DNA of 64,000 nt from Theristus sp. LFF4_11 (taxonomy: Eukaryota; Nematoda; Chromadorea; Monhysterida; Xyalidae), in the NCBI GenBank assembly GCA_030248135.1, contig JASANC010002269.1, positions 17,742 to 81,741 on the forward strand, in the 5' to 3' direction. Within the stretch, counting starts at the first letter, position 1, and each line of letters opens with the position of its first letter. The position numbers and the translations under genes were made by a program. The notes below the pieces were generated by a model, which saw only the letters and a program-made list of their open reading frames with translations, was not told where the DNA came from and did no database searches. Below are positions 63,195 to 64,000 of this stretch, in pieces.

Positions 63195-63576
63195 CTGGAA
63201 AAAAAGAAACGAGAAAAAATGACAGACGTGAAATATGAAATTGTCCGATCGGTTAAGTTCAACTGCCAAACAAGTCGGTTTCCAACTTCAACTTCAACTT
63301 TTAGAGGATTCAGATTCCAACTTCAACACAATTTGAATAAAAATGCCATGCCGTTTTTAGAGGATTCAGTTCAAACAAATAAACATACAATAGCGCGTCA
63401 CAGCATGCGAGCAATTCCGGCGGCACGGCAACGTCTTTTGGCTTCTGCGATCGGTGTGAGACATGCCGCTGCAACTGACTTTCTTTTTCAATTTTCATTC
63501 ATTTGGTAAACATAAATGAAGCGAACTCCGTCGCGCGCATTCTGGTTTTTAACCAATCAGCGTGCAGAAGTGCTCT

Positions 63577-63849
63577 GTGTGCGACATGACCGCTGCAATT
63601 AAACCAGCCTGCTGGCGCTGTGTGTTGATGGTGGAAGAAAGAGAGGAAAGGAGTGACTCTTGTCTTCCCCACACAGACCACAATTAGCGCTATATTTCAC
63701 TGCTGGCAGCCTTTGTGTGCGACATGGCCGTTGCAATAAAAACGTCCTGCTAGTGTTGTGTGTTGGTGGTAGAAGAAAGAGAGGAGAGGAGTGACTCTTG
63801 TCTTCCTCACAGATCACAATTAGCGCCGAACCTCGCTGCTGGCAGCCTT
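63577..63849. repeat. Tandem duplication, ~138-bp unit, 2 copies
   Basis: gtgtgcgacatg occurs at 63577 and 63715. Each copy runs through agaagaaagagaggaaaggag-like purine sequence and ctgctggcagccttt. No coding sense is seen. Confidence 0.75.
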
Positions 63850-63864
63850 TAAACGTCGAATACA

Positions 63865-64000
63865 GCTTTTTAAAAAACCATGGTTTTTTTTTACACCATG
63901 GTTTATTTAGCTTTTTGGTTTCCAGGATTTTGGTGGTTAAAATATACATATGGTTTTGTTATCTCATGGTGTTTTTATACACAATGGTTTTTTTAATATT
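63865..64000. repeat. CACCATGG / CCATGGTG-rich repeat at the right edge
   Basis: ttaaaaaaccatggtttttt, acaccatggtt and ctcatggtgtttttatacac echo the motif array at 55480-55620 in reverse. It runs off the window, so its size is unknown. Confidence 0.5.

Overview
This window is eukaryotic nuclear DNA from an invertebrate animal. The genes are split into many exons with GT-AG introns, and introns and spacers are packed with short transposons and satellites. EB-type cysteine-rich modules, a divergent ionotropic receptor, an SLC22-type carrier and a FLYWCH/MULE-type protein point to an ecdysozoan, perhaps a nematode-like lineage; this assignment is an inference. All exon models were made by hand from splice signals, reading phase and domain continuity. 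No search or transcript was available.

Layout. 1-0.8 kb: 3' end of an LTR retrotransposon. 1.9-17.3 kb (+): a 15-exon receptor gene made of a C-type lectin domain, ten EB-like modules (one per exon), one transmembrane helix and a short arginine/lysine-rich tail; its 5' exons were not found. Its introns hold a mariner relic, a Tc1-like element, several foldback elements and a 149-bp satellite. 18.3-21.95 kb: two tandem satellites and an inverted-repeat element. 22.5-28.8 kb (-): a Sox-family HMG-box gene with 51 consecutive glutamine codons just before the HMG box. 30.7-39.2 kb (-): an 11-exon SLC22/MFS transporter of 632 residues, with a 2.8-kb palindrome built from 148-bp repeats in intron 4. 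39.8-40.9 kb (+): a weak HMG-like exon and a small ORF. 41.0-44.5 kb (-): a five-exon ionotropic-receptor-like gene, about 453 residues, with no visible pore loop. 46.5-54.2 kb (-): a 15-exon, 24-finger C2H2 gene, 1014 residues, in which a ten-finger block appears tandemly duplicated. 55.8-58.1 kb: four copies of a 553-bp tandem repeat. 58.5-61.1 kb (+): a spliced FLYWCH-like/MULE transposase-like gene with a duplicated exon. 62.3-63.2 kb (-): two likely exons of an unrecognised gene that may continue past the window.

The genes do not form an operon or an obvious pathway. They cover cell-surface recognition, transcription (Sox, C2H2), solute transport, ligand sensing and a transposase-derived protein. 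The second theme is mobile DNA: at least ten families of short inverted-repeat elements recur across the window, some nested, some next to exon boundaries, and three sequence-unrelated satellites have monomers of 148-149 bp.
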